Assembly (NCBI RefSeq): GCF_000968135.1
Contig: NZ_FO538765.1
Coordinates: forward strand, 2,123,819 to 2,187,818
Direction: 5' to 3'
Length of the DNA: 64,000 nt
From: Magnetospira sp. QH-2
GTDB lineage: Bacteria; Pseudomonadota; Alphaproteobacteria; Rhodospirillales; Magnetospiraceae
Numbering within the stretch: the first letter of the stretch is position 1; each line of letters starts with the position of its first letter. Below, one piece after another: positions 1-10,334 of this stretch. The position numbers were made by a program, and so were the translations under genes. The notes under the pieces are model-generated. The model saw only the letters and a program-made list of their open reading frames with translations. It was not told the origin of the DNA and ran no database searches.

Positions 1-352
1 CGGCGGCATAGGCCCCGGTGTCCGTGGCCCAAACGACCCCCAGCAGCCATAGGAAGGCCGCCAGACCCCATCCGTCCGCGCCTCTGATCCAGACCATCGC
101 CGCAATGGGCAGGGCGATATAAGGGATCCCCATCAGCACCCAGATTATTTTTCCTTGGACAAGACGAGCCCATTCGATCCCGAGCAAGGCCAGACAAATC
201 ACGGCCAAAATCTCAAAGTAAGGAGAACCGAAATAGACGGCCGCCAGCACGGGTGGAATCAAAACGACGGACGAGCCAATTCGCATCGCAAGGCCGCTGC
301 CGCCCTTAGAGGGGGCCGCCTCGCCCTCTGTCTCCGGCTGGTGCAATGTCAC
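1..352 (-). CDS. cdsA: Phosphatidate cytidylyltransferase, N-terminal part (cut by window edge)
   Basis: Inner-membrane enzyme that makes CDP-diacylglycerol from CTP and phosphatidate, the entry to phospholipid synthesis. About 117 N-terminal residues are present; the rest lies off the left edge. Translation from the GTG at 350-352 gives several hydrophobic segments and reaches VWATDTGAYAA at the edge, a block typical of CdsA. The GTG follows GGGAG with about 10 nt spacing. An ATG at codon 23 (MRIGSSVV) is the alternative start. It begins 7 nt after the uppS stop, as the last visible gene of the rpsB-tsf-pyrH-frr-uppS-cdsA run, an order common in proteobacteria. Confidence 0.85.
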   Translation of the reverse strand, partial: MTLHQPETEGEAAPSKGGSGLAMRIGSSVVLIPPVLAAVYFGSPYFEILAVICLALLGIEWARLVQGKIIWVLMGIPYIALPIAAMVWIRGADGWGLAAFLWLLGVVWATDTGAYAA

Positions 353-359
353 GATATCG

Positions 360-1097
360 TCAGCTCCCGACCGCGCCGAACCGTCGCTCACGGCCCTTGA
401 AGTCCATCACGGCCTTTTCCAGGTCATCAGCCCCGAATTCCGGCCAGAACTTTTCGACAAACAGGAACTCGGTATAGGCCATTTCCCAAAGCAGGAAATT
501 ACTGATGCGTTGGTCGCCGCCCGTGCGGATCAACAAATCCGGCTCGGGCATGCCCGCCGTATCCATATGGTCTGAGAAAAGGTCCTCGGTGATATCCTCG
601 GCATTCAAGCGGCCAGCGGCCGCCTCGGCGGCCAAGCGTTGAGCGGTCGCCGCAATATCCCCGCGACCGCCATAGTTCAGGGCCAGCACCAAAGTCAGGC
701 CAGTATTCCCACCCGTTTTGGTCTCGGCAATTTCGATCAGATCAACAATATCCGCCGCCAATCCCGACCGATCACCTATAACGAGCAATCGGACATTGTT
801 CTTGTGCAAATCAGCGATTTCGCTTTTCAGGTGCAGGCGGAGCAAACCCATAAGGTCCTTGACCTCGCTGGGCGGCCGCTTCCAGTTCTCAGACGAAAAA
901 CTGTACAGGGTCAGATAGGACACGCCCAACTCGCCGGCGGCGCGCACCACCTTTTTTACCGCATCGGCGCCCTTCTTGTGACCCGCGGCGCGCGGCAGTT
1001 TGCGCGCTTTGGCCCAACGCCCATTGCCATCCATGATGATGGCCACGTGGACGGGCGGCTGCGGATCGTCGGGAATTTGCGGCGCCGGTTTCATCAT
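360..1097 (-). CDS. uppS: Isoprenyl transferase (undecaprenyl diphosphate synthase)
   Basis: Cytosolic cis-prenyltransferase that condenses isopentenyl diphosphate onto farnesyl diphosphate to give C55-PP, the lipid carrier of cell-wall synthesis. At 245 residues it has the usual family length. The N-terminal MDGNGRWA motif with the catalytic Asp (about residue 23) is present, as is the C-terminal RTGGDQRISNFLLWEMAYTEF region that binds substrate. The frr stop codon directly abuts this start, so the two are almost certainly translationally coupled. A second Met follows the first, so the start could be one codon later. Confidence 0.95.
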   Translation of the reverse strand: MMKPAPQIPDDPQPPVHVAIIMDGNGRWAKARKLPRAAGHKKGADAVKKVVRAAGELGVSYLTLYSFSSENWKRPPSEVKDLMGLLRLHLKSEIADLHKNNVRLLVIGDRSGLAADIVDLIEIAETKTGGNTGLTLVLALNYGGRGDIAATAQRLAAEAAAGRLNAEDITEDLFSDHMDTAGMPEPDLLIRTGGDQRISNFLLWEMAYTEFLFVEKFWPEFGADDLEKAVMDFKGRERRFGAVGS

Positions 1098-1670
1098 CTA
1101 GACCTGCATGATCTCCGTTTCCTTGTGCGACAAGGCTTCGTCGATCTGTTTGACGTGACTATCGGTCAGGCCCTGGATCTCCTTGCCGTAGTCCCGGTGT
1201 TCGTCCTGGGAGATATCGCCATCCTTCTCCATGCGCTTGAGCTCGTCCATGCCATGTCGGCGGATGTTGCGCACGGCGATGCGGGCTTCCTCGGCATACT
1301 TGCCCGCGATTTTCGTATACTCAGTGCGGCGTTCCTCGGTCAGGGGCGGGATGGGAATCCGCACGGTTTGACCATCGGCCATCGGGTTGAGGCCCAATCC
1401 GGCATCGCGAATGGACTTCTCCACCGCCTTCACCATGCCCTTGTCCCACACCTGGACCGTCAGCATGCGCGGTTCCGGCACGCCGATGTTGCCCACCTGG
1501 CTGATCGGCATGAGGCTGCCGTAGGCTTCCACCTGCACCGGCTCCAACAGACTGGTCGAAGCCCGGCCCGAACGCAGTCCGGCGAACTCCTGATGCAGCA
1601 CTTTCAGGGCACCATCCATGCGGTGCTCCGAGTCCTTTCTCAGTTCCTTGAAATCAGCATGTTGAGTCAT
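1098..1670 (-). CDS. frr: Ribosome recycling factor
   Basis: Cytosolic factor that splits post-termination 70S ribosomes together with EF-G. The protein is 190 residues, close to the usual 185. It shows family blocks such as GLRSGRAS near the N-terminus and the long charged helices of domain I at the C-terminus ([26 protein letters not shown]). It lies 15 nt after pyrH and immediately before uppS in the same operon. Confidence 0.96.
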   Translation of the reverse strand: MTQHADFKELRKDSEHRMDGALKVLHQEFAGLRSGRASTSLLEPVQVEAYGSLMPISQVGNIGVPEPRMLTVQVWDKGMVKAVEKSIRDAGLGLNPMADGQTVRIPIPPLTEERRTEYTKIAGKYAEEARIAVRNIRRHGMDELKRMEKDGDISQDEHRDYGKEIQGLTDSHVKQIDEALSHKETEIMQV

Positions 1671-1685
1671 GTGTTTCTACCCCCG

Positions 1686-2411
1686 TCAGTTCGGGTCTTC
1701 GATGATCGTGAAGCGGCCACCACCGGCCACAACCCGTGCCAGTTCGCCCGGTTCGTGAACGGAGCAGACTAGCATGGGAATATGGTTTTCCCGTGCCAGG
1801 GCGACCGCCGTTTGATCCATGACCCGAAGATTATCGGCCAAAACCTGTTGATAGGTCAGCCGTTCGTATCGCTTGGCATTCGGAACCTTTTTTGGGTCCG
1901 CGTCGTAAACCCCATCCACCTGGGTCCCCTTGATCAGGGCGTCGCAGCCGGTCTCGGCGGCGCGTAAGGCAGCGGCGGTATCGGTGGTGAAAAACGGATT
2001 GCCGGTGCCTCCGGCAAAGACCACCACTTCGCCTGCTTCCAGACGGGCCACGGCTTCACGCCGAGTATAGGAATCGCAGACCACCGGCATGGCGATTCCC
2101 GACATGACAGATGACGGCACGCCCTGTGCCTTCAAGGCGCTGGACATGGCCAGAGCATTCATCACCGTCGCCATCATGCCCATATAGTCTGCGGTCGTGC
2201 GTTCGATCCCGGCGGCCGCATCGGATAGGCCGCGAAAGATGTTGCCGCCGCCGATCACCAGACCTACCTGGGCGCCCAGGTCGCGCACGGCTTTAACCTC
2301 GGCAGCCGTTCGAGCCACTTCCTCGGAGTCGATACCGAAGGGCTGATTGCCCATCAGTCCCTCACCCGAGAGTTTCAGCAAAATTCGTTTATATTTCGGC
2401 TCGTCCGGCAT
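1686..2411 (-). CDS. pyrH: UMP kinase
   Basis: Hexameric amino-acid-kinase-fold enzyme that phosphorylates UMP to UDP in pyrimidine nucleotide synthesis. The protein is 241 residues. The N-terminal KLSGEGLMG block, the GGGNIFRG nucleotide loop, the UMP-binding GGTGNPFFTTDTAAALRA segment and the GTQVDGVYDADP loop are all visible. It sits between tsf and frr, with a strong hairpin separating it from tsf. Confidence 0.96.
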   Translation of the reverse strand: MPDEPKYKRILLKLSGEGLMGNQPFGIDSEEVARTAAEVKAVRDLGAQVGLVIGGGNIFRGLSDAAAGIERTTADYMGMMATVMNALAMSSALKAQGVPSSVMSGIAMPVVCDSYTRREAVARLEAGEVVVFAGGTGNPFFTTDTAAALRAAETGCDALIKGTQVDGVYDADPKKVPNAKRYERLTYQQVLADNLRVMDQTAVALARENHIPMLVCSVHEPGELARVVAGGGRFTIIEDPN

Positions 2412-2522
2412 GGTTTCTTATTCCGTCGCCTGTTTCGCAGGTCGTGGTTTATGGCACAGGCGGGCTTCCGGCGGAAGGCCCGTCGGCGCCCATCTCCCAG
2501 ATTCCAGCCTCCACAAAGGCTG

Positions 2523-2552
2523 ACGGCCCGGATCATACACAATCCGGGCCGT
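2523..2552 (-). terminator. GC-rich hairpin between tsf and pyrH
   Basis: An 11-bp perfect inverted repeat (ACGGCCCGGAT / ATCCGGGCCGT) with an 8-nt loop lies 31 nt after the tsf stop. No clear T-run follows on the minus strand, so it is more likely an attenuator or an mRNA-end-protecting hairpin than a complete intrinsic terminator. Confidence 0.5.
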
Positions 2553-2583
2553 CTGGTCTTTCGAAAAAAGGCTGATACGCCGA

Positions 2584-3510
2584 TTACTTACCGGCAGCAG
2601 CGGCCACCTCGGCGGCGAAGTCCTCTTCCTTCTTGTCGATCCCTTCGCCCAGGGCGTAACGAACAAATCCGGTCACCGCGATCGGCTTCCCGGCTTCCTT
2701 GCCAGCGGCCTCGACAACCTTGCCGACATTGTTGTCGGGATCCATCACGAAGGCTTGTTCCAAAAGGCAGACTTCTTCGTAGTACTTGCGCAGGCGGCCC
2801 TCGACCATCTTCTCGATGATGTTCTCCGGCTTCCCGGACGCGCGGGCCTGATCGGCCAGCACTTGGCGCTCGCGATCCAGCAAGGAGGCATCCACATCAT
2901 CGCGGGACACAGCCTGCGGATTGGCGGCGGCCACATGCATGGCCAGCTGCTTGCCCAGCGCTTGCAATGCAGCGCCTTCGGCTTCGGATTCCAGAGCCAC
3001 CAACACGGCGATCTTGCCCAGGCCGGGCACCGTCTGATTGTGAATATAGGAGGCCACCAAACCGCTGTTGACCTTGAGCACGGCGGCGCGGCGCAGGCTC
3101 ATGTTCTCGCCGATGGTCGAGATCATATGGGTCAGTTCCTCGGAGACGTTCCGCTCGCTGCCCGGGTAAGCCTGAGCACCCAGGGCTTCCAGATCACCAT
3201 CGACGCCCATGGCCAGGTCGGTCACGTTGGCGACGAAACCCTGGAAGGTTTCATTGCGGGCCACGAAGTCGGTTTCAGAGTTAACCTCGGCAACGGCGCC
3301 GGTCGTGCCACCGGTCTTGGCGCCCACCAGGCCTTCGGCGGCCACGCGGCCGGCCTTCTTGGCGGCGGCGGCAAGGCCTTTTTTGCGCAGCCAGTCGACG
3401 GCAGCTTCCAGGTCGCCGTCGGTCTCGCCCAGCGCCTTTTTGCAATCCATCATCCCGGCACCGGTCTTCTCGCGCAGTTCTTTCACTAGCGCAGCGGTAA
3501 TCTGGGCCAT
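2584..3510 (-). CDS. tsf: Translation elongation factor Ts
   Basis: Nucleotide exchange factor for EF-Tu. At 308 residues it is typical for alphaproteobacteria. The N-terminal UBA-like region carries the [12 protein letters not shown] signature, and the second signature ([12 protein letters not shown]) is near residue 80. It follows rpsB by 82 nt containing a hairpin, the classic arrangement in which Ts output is set partly by attenuation after rpsB. Confidence 0.96.
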   Translation of the reverse strand: MAQITAALVKELREKTGAGMMDCKKALGETDGDLEAAVDWLRKKGLAAAAKKAGRVAAEGLVGAKTGGTTGAVAEVNSETDFVARNETFQGFVANVTDLAMGVDGDLEALGAQAYPGSERNVSEELTHMISTIGENMSLRRAAVLKVNSGLVASYIHNQTVPGLGKIAVLVALESEAEGAALQALGKQLAMHVAAANPQAVSRDDVDASLLDRERQVLADQARASGKPENIIEKMVEGRLRKYYEEVCLLEQAFVMDPDNNVGKVVEAAGKEAGKPIAVTGFVRYALGEGIDKKEEDFAAEVAAAAGK

Positions 3511-3553
3511 GATTCCCTTGTCCTTTTGATATCTCTGTTAGTCTTGAAAACCG

Positions 3554-3577
3554 GCGGCGGGAGCTAGCCCCCGCCGC
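3554..3577 (-). terminator. Hairpin between rpsB and tsf
   Basis: Perfect 8-bp stem GCGGCGGG / CCCGCCGC around an 8-nt loop in the 82-nt rpsB-tsf gap. On the minus strand it is followed by CCGGTTTTC, so partial termination that lowers tsf relative to rpsB is plausible. This is inferred from sequence only. Confidence 0.5.
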
Positions 3578-3592
3578 ATTTGGTTACCTTGA

Positions 3593-4456
3593 TCAGGCGT
3601 CCGGCGTGGTTGCGGGAGCGGTTTCCTCGGCGGGAGCCTCCGCGGGAGCCTCGACGGCGGCGGCTTCAGCAACCGGTGCGGCAGCCTCGGCTTCCGGCGC
3701 TGCGGCTTCTGGCAGAACCTCGGCGGGAACTTCTTCCATTTCGCCCAGATCGGTGCCGGTAGCCGCCATCTCGGCCTGGATACCGCCGATGGCCGAACCG
3801 GCGATCAGGTCGCAATAAAGGCTGATGGCGCGCACGGCATCATCGTTGCCGGGGATCGGGAAGGTGATGCCGTCCGGATTGGAGTTGCTGTCCACCACGG
3901 CGGCGACGGGAATGCCCAGCTTGTTGGCTTCTGCCACGGCCAGGGCTTCCTTGTTGGTGTCGATGATGAACAGAATGTCCGGCAGTCCGCCCATGTCCTT
4001 GATGCCGCCAAGAGAGCGTTCGAGCTTATCTTTTTCGCGGGTCAGGCCCAGGGTCTCTTTCTTGGTCAGGCCGGTGGTGTCTTCTCCCAAACGGGTTTCC
4101 AGTTCCTTGAGCCGCTTGATGGAGATGGAAATGGTGTTCCAGTTGGTCATCATGCCGCCAAGCCAGCGGTGATTTACATAGTACTGACCACATTTCTCGG
4201 CAGCCTCGGCGACGCGCTCGGATGCCTGACGCTTGGTGCCGACGAACAGCACGCGGCCACCGCCGGCGACGGCACCCTGTACGGCTTCCATAGCCCGGTG
4301 CAGCATGGGCATGGTCTGGCGCATGTCGATGATATGAACATTGTTGCGGGAGCCAAAGATATAGGGCTCCATTTTCGGATTCCAGCGGCGGCAGCTATGG
4401 CCGAAGTGAACGCCGGATTCGACGAGTTGGCGCATGGTGAAGCTAGGAAGCGTCAT
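3593..4456 (-). CDS. rpsB: 30S ribosomal protein S2
   Basis: Small-subunit ribosomal protein S2. The start was placed at the ATG giving [20 protein letters not shown] because this is the family N-terminus and AGGAA lies about 9 nt upstream. The frame is open for another 49 codons upstream, but that sequence is arginine-rich and not S2-like. The protein is 287 residues. The globular S2 core ends near residue 235 and is followed by an Ala/Pro/Glu-rich tail, a disordered extension often seen in alphaproteobacterial S2. First gene of the rpsB-tsf-pyrH-frr-uppS-cdsA run. Confidence 0.95.
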   Translation of the reverse strand: MTLPSFTMRQLVESGVHFGHSCRRWNPKMEPYIFGSRNNVHIIDMRQTMPMLHRAMEAVQGAVAGGGRVLFVGTKRQASERVAEAAEKCGQYYVNHRWLGGMMTNWNTISISIKRLKELETRLGEDTTGLTKKETLGLTREKDKLERSLGGIKDMGGLPDILFIIDTNKEALAVAEANKLGIPVAAVVDSNSNPDGITFPIPGNDDAVRAISLYCDLIAGSAIGGIQAEMAATGTDLGEMEEVPAEVLPEAAAPEAEAAAPVAEAAAVEAPAEAPAEETAPATTPDA

Positions 4457-4611
4457 GGTTACTGTTCCTTTTCCGGTTAAGCCTCCGCGGACGAGAGTTC
4501 CTCCAACAGGAACACCGGAGCGACAAGACGACGAATTTGCGCCGCCGCCGCGAGCCCGCGTGCGAAGTGGGCGCTTGATACGCGCCTCCATTTGAAAAAG
4601 CAAGGGGGAAT

Positions 4612-7600
4612 CTAAACTTCCCTCACCTCGGCGACGCCTTCCATGAACTGCAACGCCTGAACAAGGGTCGGCGAGACCGAATAGCGGTCCTTCAGGGTCA
4701 TCTCCACTTCCGTGGCGTCCTCCAGGCGGGCGGTCAGTCGGATCTCGCCCCGACCCTTCTTCTGCTCGGCCAGCAAGGAACCAAGAGGTTCTAGAACATC
4801 TGTCCCCATGACCCGCAGGCGCAGGCCCGTATCGGTTTTCCCGGCCACCACTTCCAGGGATTCCACCGAGTTGGCGGTCAGCCGCAGGCGATCATCGTCG
4901 AATTCCGCCGCCGCACGAATGAACAGGGAATTGCCCGCCTCCAACAGGTCGCGCGCCTGCGCCAATTGCTCGGAGAACAAGGTGACCTCATAGGCCCCCG
5001 AAGCATCGGACAAGGAAACAAAGGCGAAGCGGTTGCCCCGGGCCGAGGTGCGCTCCTTCTTGGCGACCACCGTCCCGGCCAGCTTCACCGCGCCGGAGCG
5101 TCCGGTTTCCAGCAGTTCGGCGCTTGCCACCACATCCAGCCGCTTTAGGGCCTGACCATAGGCGTCCAGCGGATGGGCCGAGAGGTAGAAGCCGATGGCG
5201 TCGAACTCCTCCTTCAGCTTGTCCATGGGCATCCATTCCGACACATTGGCCAGCTTCGGCTTGGCGCTTTCCATGCCGGAATCGCCGAACATGCCCATTT
5301 GGTTGCTGTTGCGCTCGGCGGTGGCGACATTGGCATGGGCGATGAGGGTTTCCAGGCTCTCGAACAGCTTGTGGCGATTGCGTTCCAGGCTGTCCAGGGC
5401 GCCGGCCCGCACCATGTTTTCAAGCTGCCGTTTGTTGATCGCCTTGGTATCCAGGCGATCGAAGAAATCGAACAGGTCCTTGAACGGCCCGTTGGCACGA
5501 CGTTCCTCGACAATGGTCCGCACGGCCTCGGCGCCGACATTCTTGATCGCCGCCAGGGCGTAGCGCACGGCGCTGTTGCCCTCCCCGTCCCGCTCCACCG
5601 AGAAGGTCACCTCGGATTTGTTCACGTCCGGCTGCCGCACCTCGATCTTCAACCGTGTCAGTTCCTGACGGAAGGCGTTGAGCTTGTCGGTGTTGTTGAT
5701 ATCGAGGGTCATGGACGCGGCCATGAACTCGGTCGGGTGATTGGCCTTCAGATAGGCGGTGTGATAAGCCACCAGGGCATAGGCGGCGGCATGGGATTTG
5801 TTGAAGCCGTAGGAGGCGAACTTGGCCACCAGATCAAAGATCTCCGAGGCCTTGCGCTCCGGCACCCCCTTGGCCACCGCGCCATCGACGAAGATCTTGC
5901 GCTGCTTCTCCATTTCCTCGGCAATCTTCTTGCCCATGGCCCGCCGCAACAGGTCGGCGCCGCCGAGGCTGTAGCCCGCCAGCTCCTGGGCAATCTGCAT
6001 CACCTGTTCCTGATAGATGATGATGCCATAGGTTTCCTTGAGAATGCCTTCCAGGGTCGGATAGAGGTAGTCCGGCTCCTCCGCCCCATGCTTGCGCCGG
6101 ATATAGCTGGGGATGTTGTCCATGGGACCCGGCCGATACAGGGCCACCACGGCGATGATGTCTTCCAGGGTATCGGGCTTCATATTCTTCAGCACGTCGC
6201 GCATACCGGCGCTTTCCAACTGGAATACGCCCTGACTCTCGGCCCGGCCCAGCATCTCGAAGGTCGGACGATCTTCCAAGGTGATGGTCGACAGATCCAC
6301 CGTCACCCCCTTGTCGGCGATCAGTTTGACCGCCGTGGACAGAACGGTGAGGGTCTTGAGCCCGAGAAAGTCGAACTTCACCAGCCCGGCGCTCTCGACA
6401 AATTTCATATTGAACTGAGTGACCGGCATGTCCGAACGCGGATCGCGGTAGAGCGGCACCAGTTCATCCAAAGGCCGATCACCGATCACCACACCCGCCG
6501 CATGGGTCGAGGCATGGCGGTACAGACCTTCCAGTTTCAAGGCCTTTTCGGTCAGGCTGCGAACGGTCTCGTCGTCCTCGATCATCTCGCGCAGTTGCGG
6601 TTCGTCCTCGATGGCCTGGGCCAGGGGCACCGGCTTGCCCGGCGGATTGGGCACCAGCTTGGTGATACGGTCCACCTGGCCATAGGGCATTTCCAGCACC
6701 CGCCCCACGTCGCGCAGCACGGCCCGGGCCTGTAACTTTCCGAAGGTAATGATCTGGGCCACATGGTCGTAGCCATATTTGTCCTGCACGTATTTGATCA
6801 CCTCGTCTCGCCGGTCCTGGCAGAAATCGATGTCGAAGTCGGGCATGGACACACGCTCGGGATTGAGGAACCGCTCAAACAGCAGCCCAAAACGCAAGGG
6901 GTCCAGGTCGGTAATGGTCAAGGCCCAGGCAACCACCGACCCGGCACCGGAACCGCGCCCCGGTCCGACAGGAATATCATGGGTCTTCGCCCATTTGATG
7001 AAGTCCGACACGATAAGAAAATAGCCCGGAAAGCCCATCTGGGCGATGACATCGAGCTCGTAGTCCAGGCGCTCGCGATAGGGCTTGGCGACCTGTTCCC
7101 GTTCATCGTCGGACATGCCGTCGGGGAAGACCCCGGCCCAAAGCCGTTTTTCCAACCCGGCAGCGGCCTGCTCGCGCAATTCATCGGCCTCGCCACGGCC
7201 CTCGCCACAGTCGTACGGCGGCAGGATGGGATCGATCTTCTCCACCATCACCGCACAGCGCTGCGCAATGATTAGGGTGTTGTCGATGGCCTCGGGCAGG
7301 TCGGCAAACAGGGCCCGCATCTCGGCGGCGGTCTTGAAGCGGTGCTCGGGGGTCAGGCGGCGGCGCTCGGTCTGCGAAACATAGGTGCTCCCGGCGACAC
7401 AGAGCAGTGCATCATGGGCCTCGAACATGTCAGCATCGGCGAAAAAAGCCTCGTTGGTGGCCACCAACGGCAGCTCAAGGGCATAGGCCAGATCCACAAG
7501 AGGCCCCTCGATCCGCTTCTCGCCATCCAGGCCATGTCGCTGAAGTTCTACATAAAGTCTTCCGGGGAATGATTTGTTTAATAACAAAAGACATTCCTTA

Positions 7601-8085
7601 GCTTTGTCATCCTGGCCCTCGGCCAACAGCCGCCCGACCGGTCCGGCCAAGCCGCCGGTCAGGCAGATCAGCCCCTCGCCCAAGTCCGCCAGGGCGCTCA
7701 ATGGGATCTGTGGGTCGTCGCCTGGTTCGGTCTCCAGGAACGCCTTGCTGACCAACTTCAAAAGATTGTGGTAGCCGACTTCGTTCTGGCACAGCAGCAC
7801 CAGGGAATCCGGCGGCGGGGCCAAAGAGCCTTTGCTTGGCGCCTTGTCAAAACGCGTGACCCCCAACTGACAGCCGATGATCGGCTGCACCCCCGCCCCG
7901 GCCATGGCGCCGGAAAACTCCATGGCTCCAAACAGGTTGTTGGTATCGGTAATGGCCAGCGCCGGCATGCGTTCGTTGGTGCAGAGCTTGGGCAGGTCCT
8001 TGACCTTGATCGCTCCTTCGGAAAGCGAATAGGCCGTATGGACACGCAGATGGACAAACTCGGCGTATGAATTGGAGGAGGTCAT
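4612..8085 (-). CDS. dnaE: DNA polymerase III alpha subunit
   Basis: Replicative polymerase catalytic subunit, about 1157 residues, normal for DnaE1. The order is an N-terminal PHP domain ([11 protein letters not shown], from about residue 10), the family C palm with PDFDIDF (Asp416 and Asp418 correspond to the catalytic pair), the third acidic site in [11 protein letters not shown], then helix-hairpin-helix and OB-fold regions and the C-terminal tau-binding part. The frame stays open 40 codons upstream into the preceding J-protein gene. I chose the ATG at 8085 because DnaE homology starts there and it leaves 77 nt after the J-protein stop, although no strong ribosome-binding site is visible. 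Confidence 0.95.
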   Translation of the reverse strand: MTSSNSYAEFVHLRVHTAYSLSEGAIKVKDLPKLCTNERMPALAITDTNNLFGAMEFSGAMAGAGVQPIIGCQLGVTRFDKAPSKGSLAPPPDSLVLLCQNEVGYHNLLKLVSKAFLETEPGDDPQIPLSALADLGEGLICLTGGLAGPVGRLLAEGQDDKAKECLLLLNKSFPGRLYVELQRHGLDGEKRIEGPLVDLAYALELPLVATNEAFFADADMFEAHDALLCVAGSTYVSQTERRRLTPEHRFKTAAEMRALFADLPEAIDNTLIIAQRCAVMVEKIDPILPPYDCGEGRGEADELREQAAAGLEKRLWAGVFPDGMSDDEREQVAKPYRERLDYELDVIAQMGFPGYFLIVSDFIKWAKTHDIPVGPGRGSGAGSVVAWALTITDLDPLRFGLLFERFLNPERVSMPDFDIDFCQDRRDEVIKYVQDKYGYDHVAQIITFGKLQARAVLRDVGRVLEMPYGQVDRITKLVPNPPGKPVPLAQAIEDEPQLREMIEDDETVRSLTEKALKLEGLYRHASTHAAGVVIGDRPLDELVPLYRDPRSDMPVTQFNMKFVESAGLVKFDFLGLKTLTVLSTAVKLIADKGVTVDLSTITLEDRPTFEMLGRAESQGVFQLESAGMRDVLKNMKPDTLEDIIAVVALYRPGPMDNIPSYIRRKHGAEEPDYLYPTLEGILKETYGIIIYQEQVMQIAQELAGYSLGGADLLRRAMGKKIAEEMEKQRKIFVDGAVAKGVPERKASEIFDLVAKFASYGFNKSHAAAYALVAYHTAYLKANHPTEFMAASMTLDINNTDKLNAFRQELTRLKIEVRQPDVNKSEVTFSVERDGEGNSAVRYALAAIKNVGAEAVRTIVEERRANGPFKDLFDFFDRLDTKAINKRQLENMVRAGALDSLERNRHKLFESLETLIAHANVATAERNSNQMGMFGDSGMESAKPKLANVSEWMPMDKLKEEFDAIGFYLSAHPLDAYGQALKRLDVVASAELLETGRSGAVKLAGTVVAKKERTSARGNRFAFVSLSDASGAYEVTLFSEQLAQARDLLEAGNSLFIRAAAEFDDDRLRLTANSVESLEVVAGKTDTGLRLRVMGTDVLEPLGSLLAEQKKGRGEIRLTARLEDATEVEMTLKDRYSVSPTLVQALQFMEGVAEVREV

Positions 8086-8162
8086 GGGAAGAGAATTCCA
8101 TGTCCAACCGATTCCCGCCACGTCCCTTTTTGCTTTTCCACAGGAAAAGCCTCGGGCAGCCC

Positions 8163-9026
8163 CTAAAGCTTGCGTCGAACCGTATAGGGGTGTTTCTCGC
8201 CCCACTTGCGGACGAATTCCTCAAGCTCTTTGTCGTGCTTGCTGGGCAGCATGATCGACAGCTTGACGAAATGGTCCCCGGCCCCCTTGTTGCCCGGTTT
8301 GACCCCTTGGCCTTTCATACGCAGCACGGTGCCTGAATTGGAGCCCGGCGGCACGCCGACCGTAACGGTGCCATGCAGGGTTTCCACGTCGATCTTGCCC
8401 CCTAGGAGCGCTTCGGGCAGAGTCACCGCGGTTTCCGTATGCACGTCCAGGCCCTCGACCCGAATCCGGTCGCTGGCGGTCACGGCAACGGTGACCAGAG
8501 CATCACCCGCGGGCTCGCCACCGATCCCCGGCATGCCCTGGCCTTTTAGCCGCAGCACTTGGTTATCGCCAGTCCCGGCGGGGACCCGCACATCCAGAGT
8601 TTTGCCATTGGTGGTCCGGATGCGCTTGGAGACCCCGCGCGCCGCTTCCAGGGTATCCACGGTGACCGTATAGGTAACATTGGCGCCGCGCACCTTGACC
8701 CCGGCAGCCGCGGCTGTGCCCTCTTCTTCGAACCAGGCTTTCTTGCGGCCCCGGCGAAATCCCGAAGTGGAATTCCAAAAACCGCCGCCACGCTTATGGA
8801 TAGGATGGCCTTGGGCATCAATGGTGCCCCGATCGAAGGCCTGGCGTTTCTTGGGATCCGACAACAGGTCATAGGCCGTGGAGATCGTCTTGAATTCCTC
8901 CTCGGCCCAGGGATTGCCTGGGTCCAAGTCAGGATGACGCTCTCGGGCGAGCTTCCGATAGGCTTTTTTGATTTCGTCCTGGGAGGCCCGCCGGGCCACG
9001 CCAAGGGTGATATAAGGATCGTTCAT
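8163..9026 (-). CDS. J-domain co-chaperone, CbpA-like (no zinc finger)
   Basis: DnaK co-chaperone of the short DnaJ/CbpA kind, 287 residues. The N-terminal J domain (residues 1-70) carries the HPD tripeptide (RHPDLDPGN) needed to stimulate Hsp70 ATPase. A Gly/Phe-poor linker and two C-terminal substrate-binding domains follow, recognisable from RVPAGTGDNQVLRLKGQGMP and the VGVPPGSNSGTVLRMKGQG repeat. The cysteine-rich zinc domain of true DnaJ is absent. It lies just upstream of dnaE on the same strand. Confidence 0.88.
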   Translation of the reverse strand: MNDPYITLGVARRASQDEIKKAYRKLARERHPDLDPGNPWAEEEFKTISTAYDLLSDPKKRQAFDRGTIDAQGHPIHKRGGGFWNSTSGFRRGRKKAWFEEEGTAAAAGVKVRGANVTYTVTVDTLEAARGVSKRIRTTNGKTLDVRVPAGTGDNQVLRLKGQGMPGIGGEPAGDALVTVAVTASDRIRVEGLDVHTETAVTLPEALLGGKIDVETLHGTVTVGVPPGSNSGTVLRMKGQGVKPGNKGAGDHFVKLSIMLPSKHDKELEEFVRKWGEKHPYTVRRKL

Positions 9027-9094
9027 GCGCCGAAATGGGGACCGGTTGTTGATCGGTCCCCCAGGCTACTCTTGCCCGCCAAAGGGAACAAGGC

Positions 9095-9580
9095 TCAGTT
9101 GATCACTTGCCAAGACCCATCGGGCTGACGGCAAGCCGTGCCATAGGCTTCTTCCACCCGGCCATCGATGGTCACCGTGGTCCGGTATTCCCGGCAATCC
9201 TCCTTGGCCGAGGAGCTATAAGTGCGGGTGGGCGTAATGGTGCCCTCGTGGCCGCTGTCTGGATTGGACCAGCTCGACGTGGTTCCGGCCTTGTTGTATT
9301 CCAAGGCGCTCTGTGTGGTGCCCTGCATCTTCATGCGGTCCACTTCGTCCAGCTTCGATCCCACGTTGCCGCCCAGCCAGGCCCCGGCCAGCGTCCCCAC
9401 GGCGATGGCAGCCATATTGCCCTTGCCGCCGCCGATCTGTGATCCGGCCAGGGCGCCCAGTCCGGCACCCAAAAGGGTGCCCATGGTCTTGTTGGGATTG
9501 TTCTGCGCGTCGGTGACGCACCCACTGACCAGCAGCAGGCTGGCCGTGGCGGCGATGGTGGTCTTGCGAAGGCTCATCAT
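9095..9580 (-). CDS. Glycine-zipper outer-membrane lipoprotein (17-kDa surface-antigen type)
   Basis: Predicted lipoprotein of about 161 residues. The chosen start (MMSLRKTT) has AGAGGA 9 nt upstream. A signal peptide ends in a lipobox LVSGC with the lipidated Cys near residue 21. A glycine-zipper segment (GTLLGAGLGALAGSQIGGG ... GTLAGAWLGGNVGSKL) resembles the rickettsial 17-kDa antigen family and is expected to insert in or pack against a membrane. The C-terminal part has two cysteines and a hydrophilic fold. The function of this family is not established beyond envelope association. It is divergent from pdxH. Confidence 0.8.
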   Translation of the reverse strand: MMSLRKTTIAATASLLLVSGCVTDAQNNPNKTMGTLLGAGLGALAGSQIGGGKGNMAAIAVGTLAGAWLGGNVGSKLDEVDRMKMQGTTQSALEYNKAGTTSSWSNPDSGHEGTITPTRTYSSSAKEDCREYRTTVTIDGRVEEAYGTACRQPDGSWQVIN

Positions 9581-9740
9581 GGGTCTCATTCCTCTTAGCT
9601 CCGGTACGACGGGGATCGCCCCCAATCCTTGATCAAACAATGGCACATTTTTGTGGCGTTCGGGAGGCATCCATCGCATATGAGGGAGACAGATGCCCTT
9701 TTTCATTGAGTGACCAACGCTCTTAAGAAGTTCTGAATCC

Positions 9741-10334
9741 ATGACCGAAACCACTGAATTCCAAGCGCCGTTCGATCACTTTGCCCAATGGATGAGCGAC
9801 GCGGAAGAGCAAGAAACGAACGATCCCAACGCCTTATCCCTGGCCACCACCACCAAGGAAGGGCGCCCATCCGTGCGCATGGTGCTGCTCAAGGAGATGG
9901 ATGAAAGGGGGTTTGTATTTTATACCAACCTGGAAAGTCGCAAAGGTCGGGAGCTGTTGGAAAATCCCCATGCCTCCATGTGTTTTCATTGGAAATCCCT
10001 GCGCCGTCAGGTGCGAATCGACGGGCCGGTGGAACAGGTCACCGACGAGGAAGCCGACGCCTATTTCCACAGCCGTCCGCGCCTGAGCCAAATTGGCGCC
10101 TGGGCGTCCTCCCAGTCGCGACGGCTGGAGAATCGTTTTCATCTGGAAAAGCGGGTGGCCGAGTATACCGCCAAGTTCGGTATCGGCAGCGTGCCGCGTC
10201 CCGACTATTGGCATGGCTTCCGGCTCATTCCCCAATGGATGGAATTCTGGGAAGACCGGCCTTTCCGCTTACATGACCGGCTGGTATTCACCCGCGCCGG
10301 TGATGGATGGACAACGGAGCACCTGTTCCCATGA
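9741..10334 (+). CDS. pdxH: Pyridoxamine/pyridoxine 5'-phosphate oxidase
   Basis: FMN-dependent oxidase giving pyridoxal 5'-phosphate. The 197-residue protein has the family blocks [52 protein letters not shown] and the C-terminal [18 protein letters not shown] and RPFRLHDR. It ends in HLFP, the position of the usual RLYP terminus. It overlaps the next gene by ATGA, so the two are co-translated. Confidence 0.96.
   Translation: MTETTEFQAPFDHFAQWMSDAEEQETNDPNALSLATTTKEGRPSVRMVLLKEMDERGFVFYTNLESRKGRELLENPHASMCFHWKSLRRQVRIDGPVEQVTDEEADAYFHSRPRLSQIGAWASSQSRRLENRFHLEKRVAEYTAKFGIGSVPRPDYWHGFRLIPQWMEFWEDRPFRLHDRLVFTRAGDGWTTEHLFP

Noticed and set aside
155-400. 81-codon plus-strand frame at the left edge
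   Set aside because: Antisense to cdsA, whose membrane segments and signature are evident.
639-1772. 377-codon plus-strand frame opposite uppS, frr and pyrH
   Set aside because: Spans three convincing opposite-strand genes and shows no domain.
5173-6735. 520-codon open frame on the plus strand opposite dnaE
   Set aside because: Antisense to a clear DnaE; composition (His/Gln/Gly rich) is typical of antisense frames in GC-rich DNA.
8086-8205. Upstream extension of dnaE by 40 codons
   Set aside because: Would overlap the J-protein gene, and the extra residues do not resemble DnaE.
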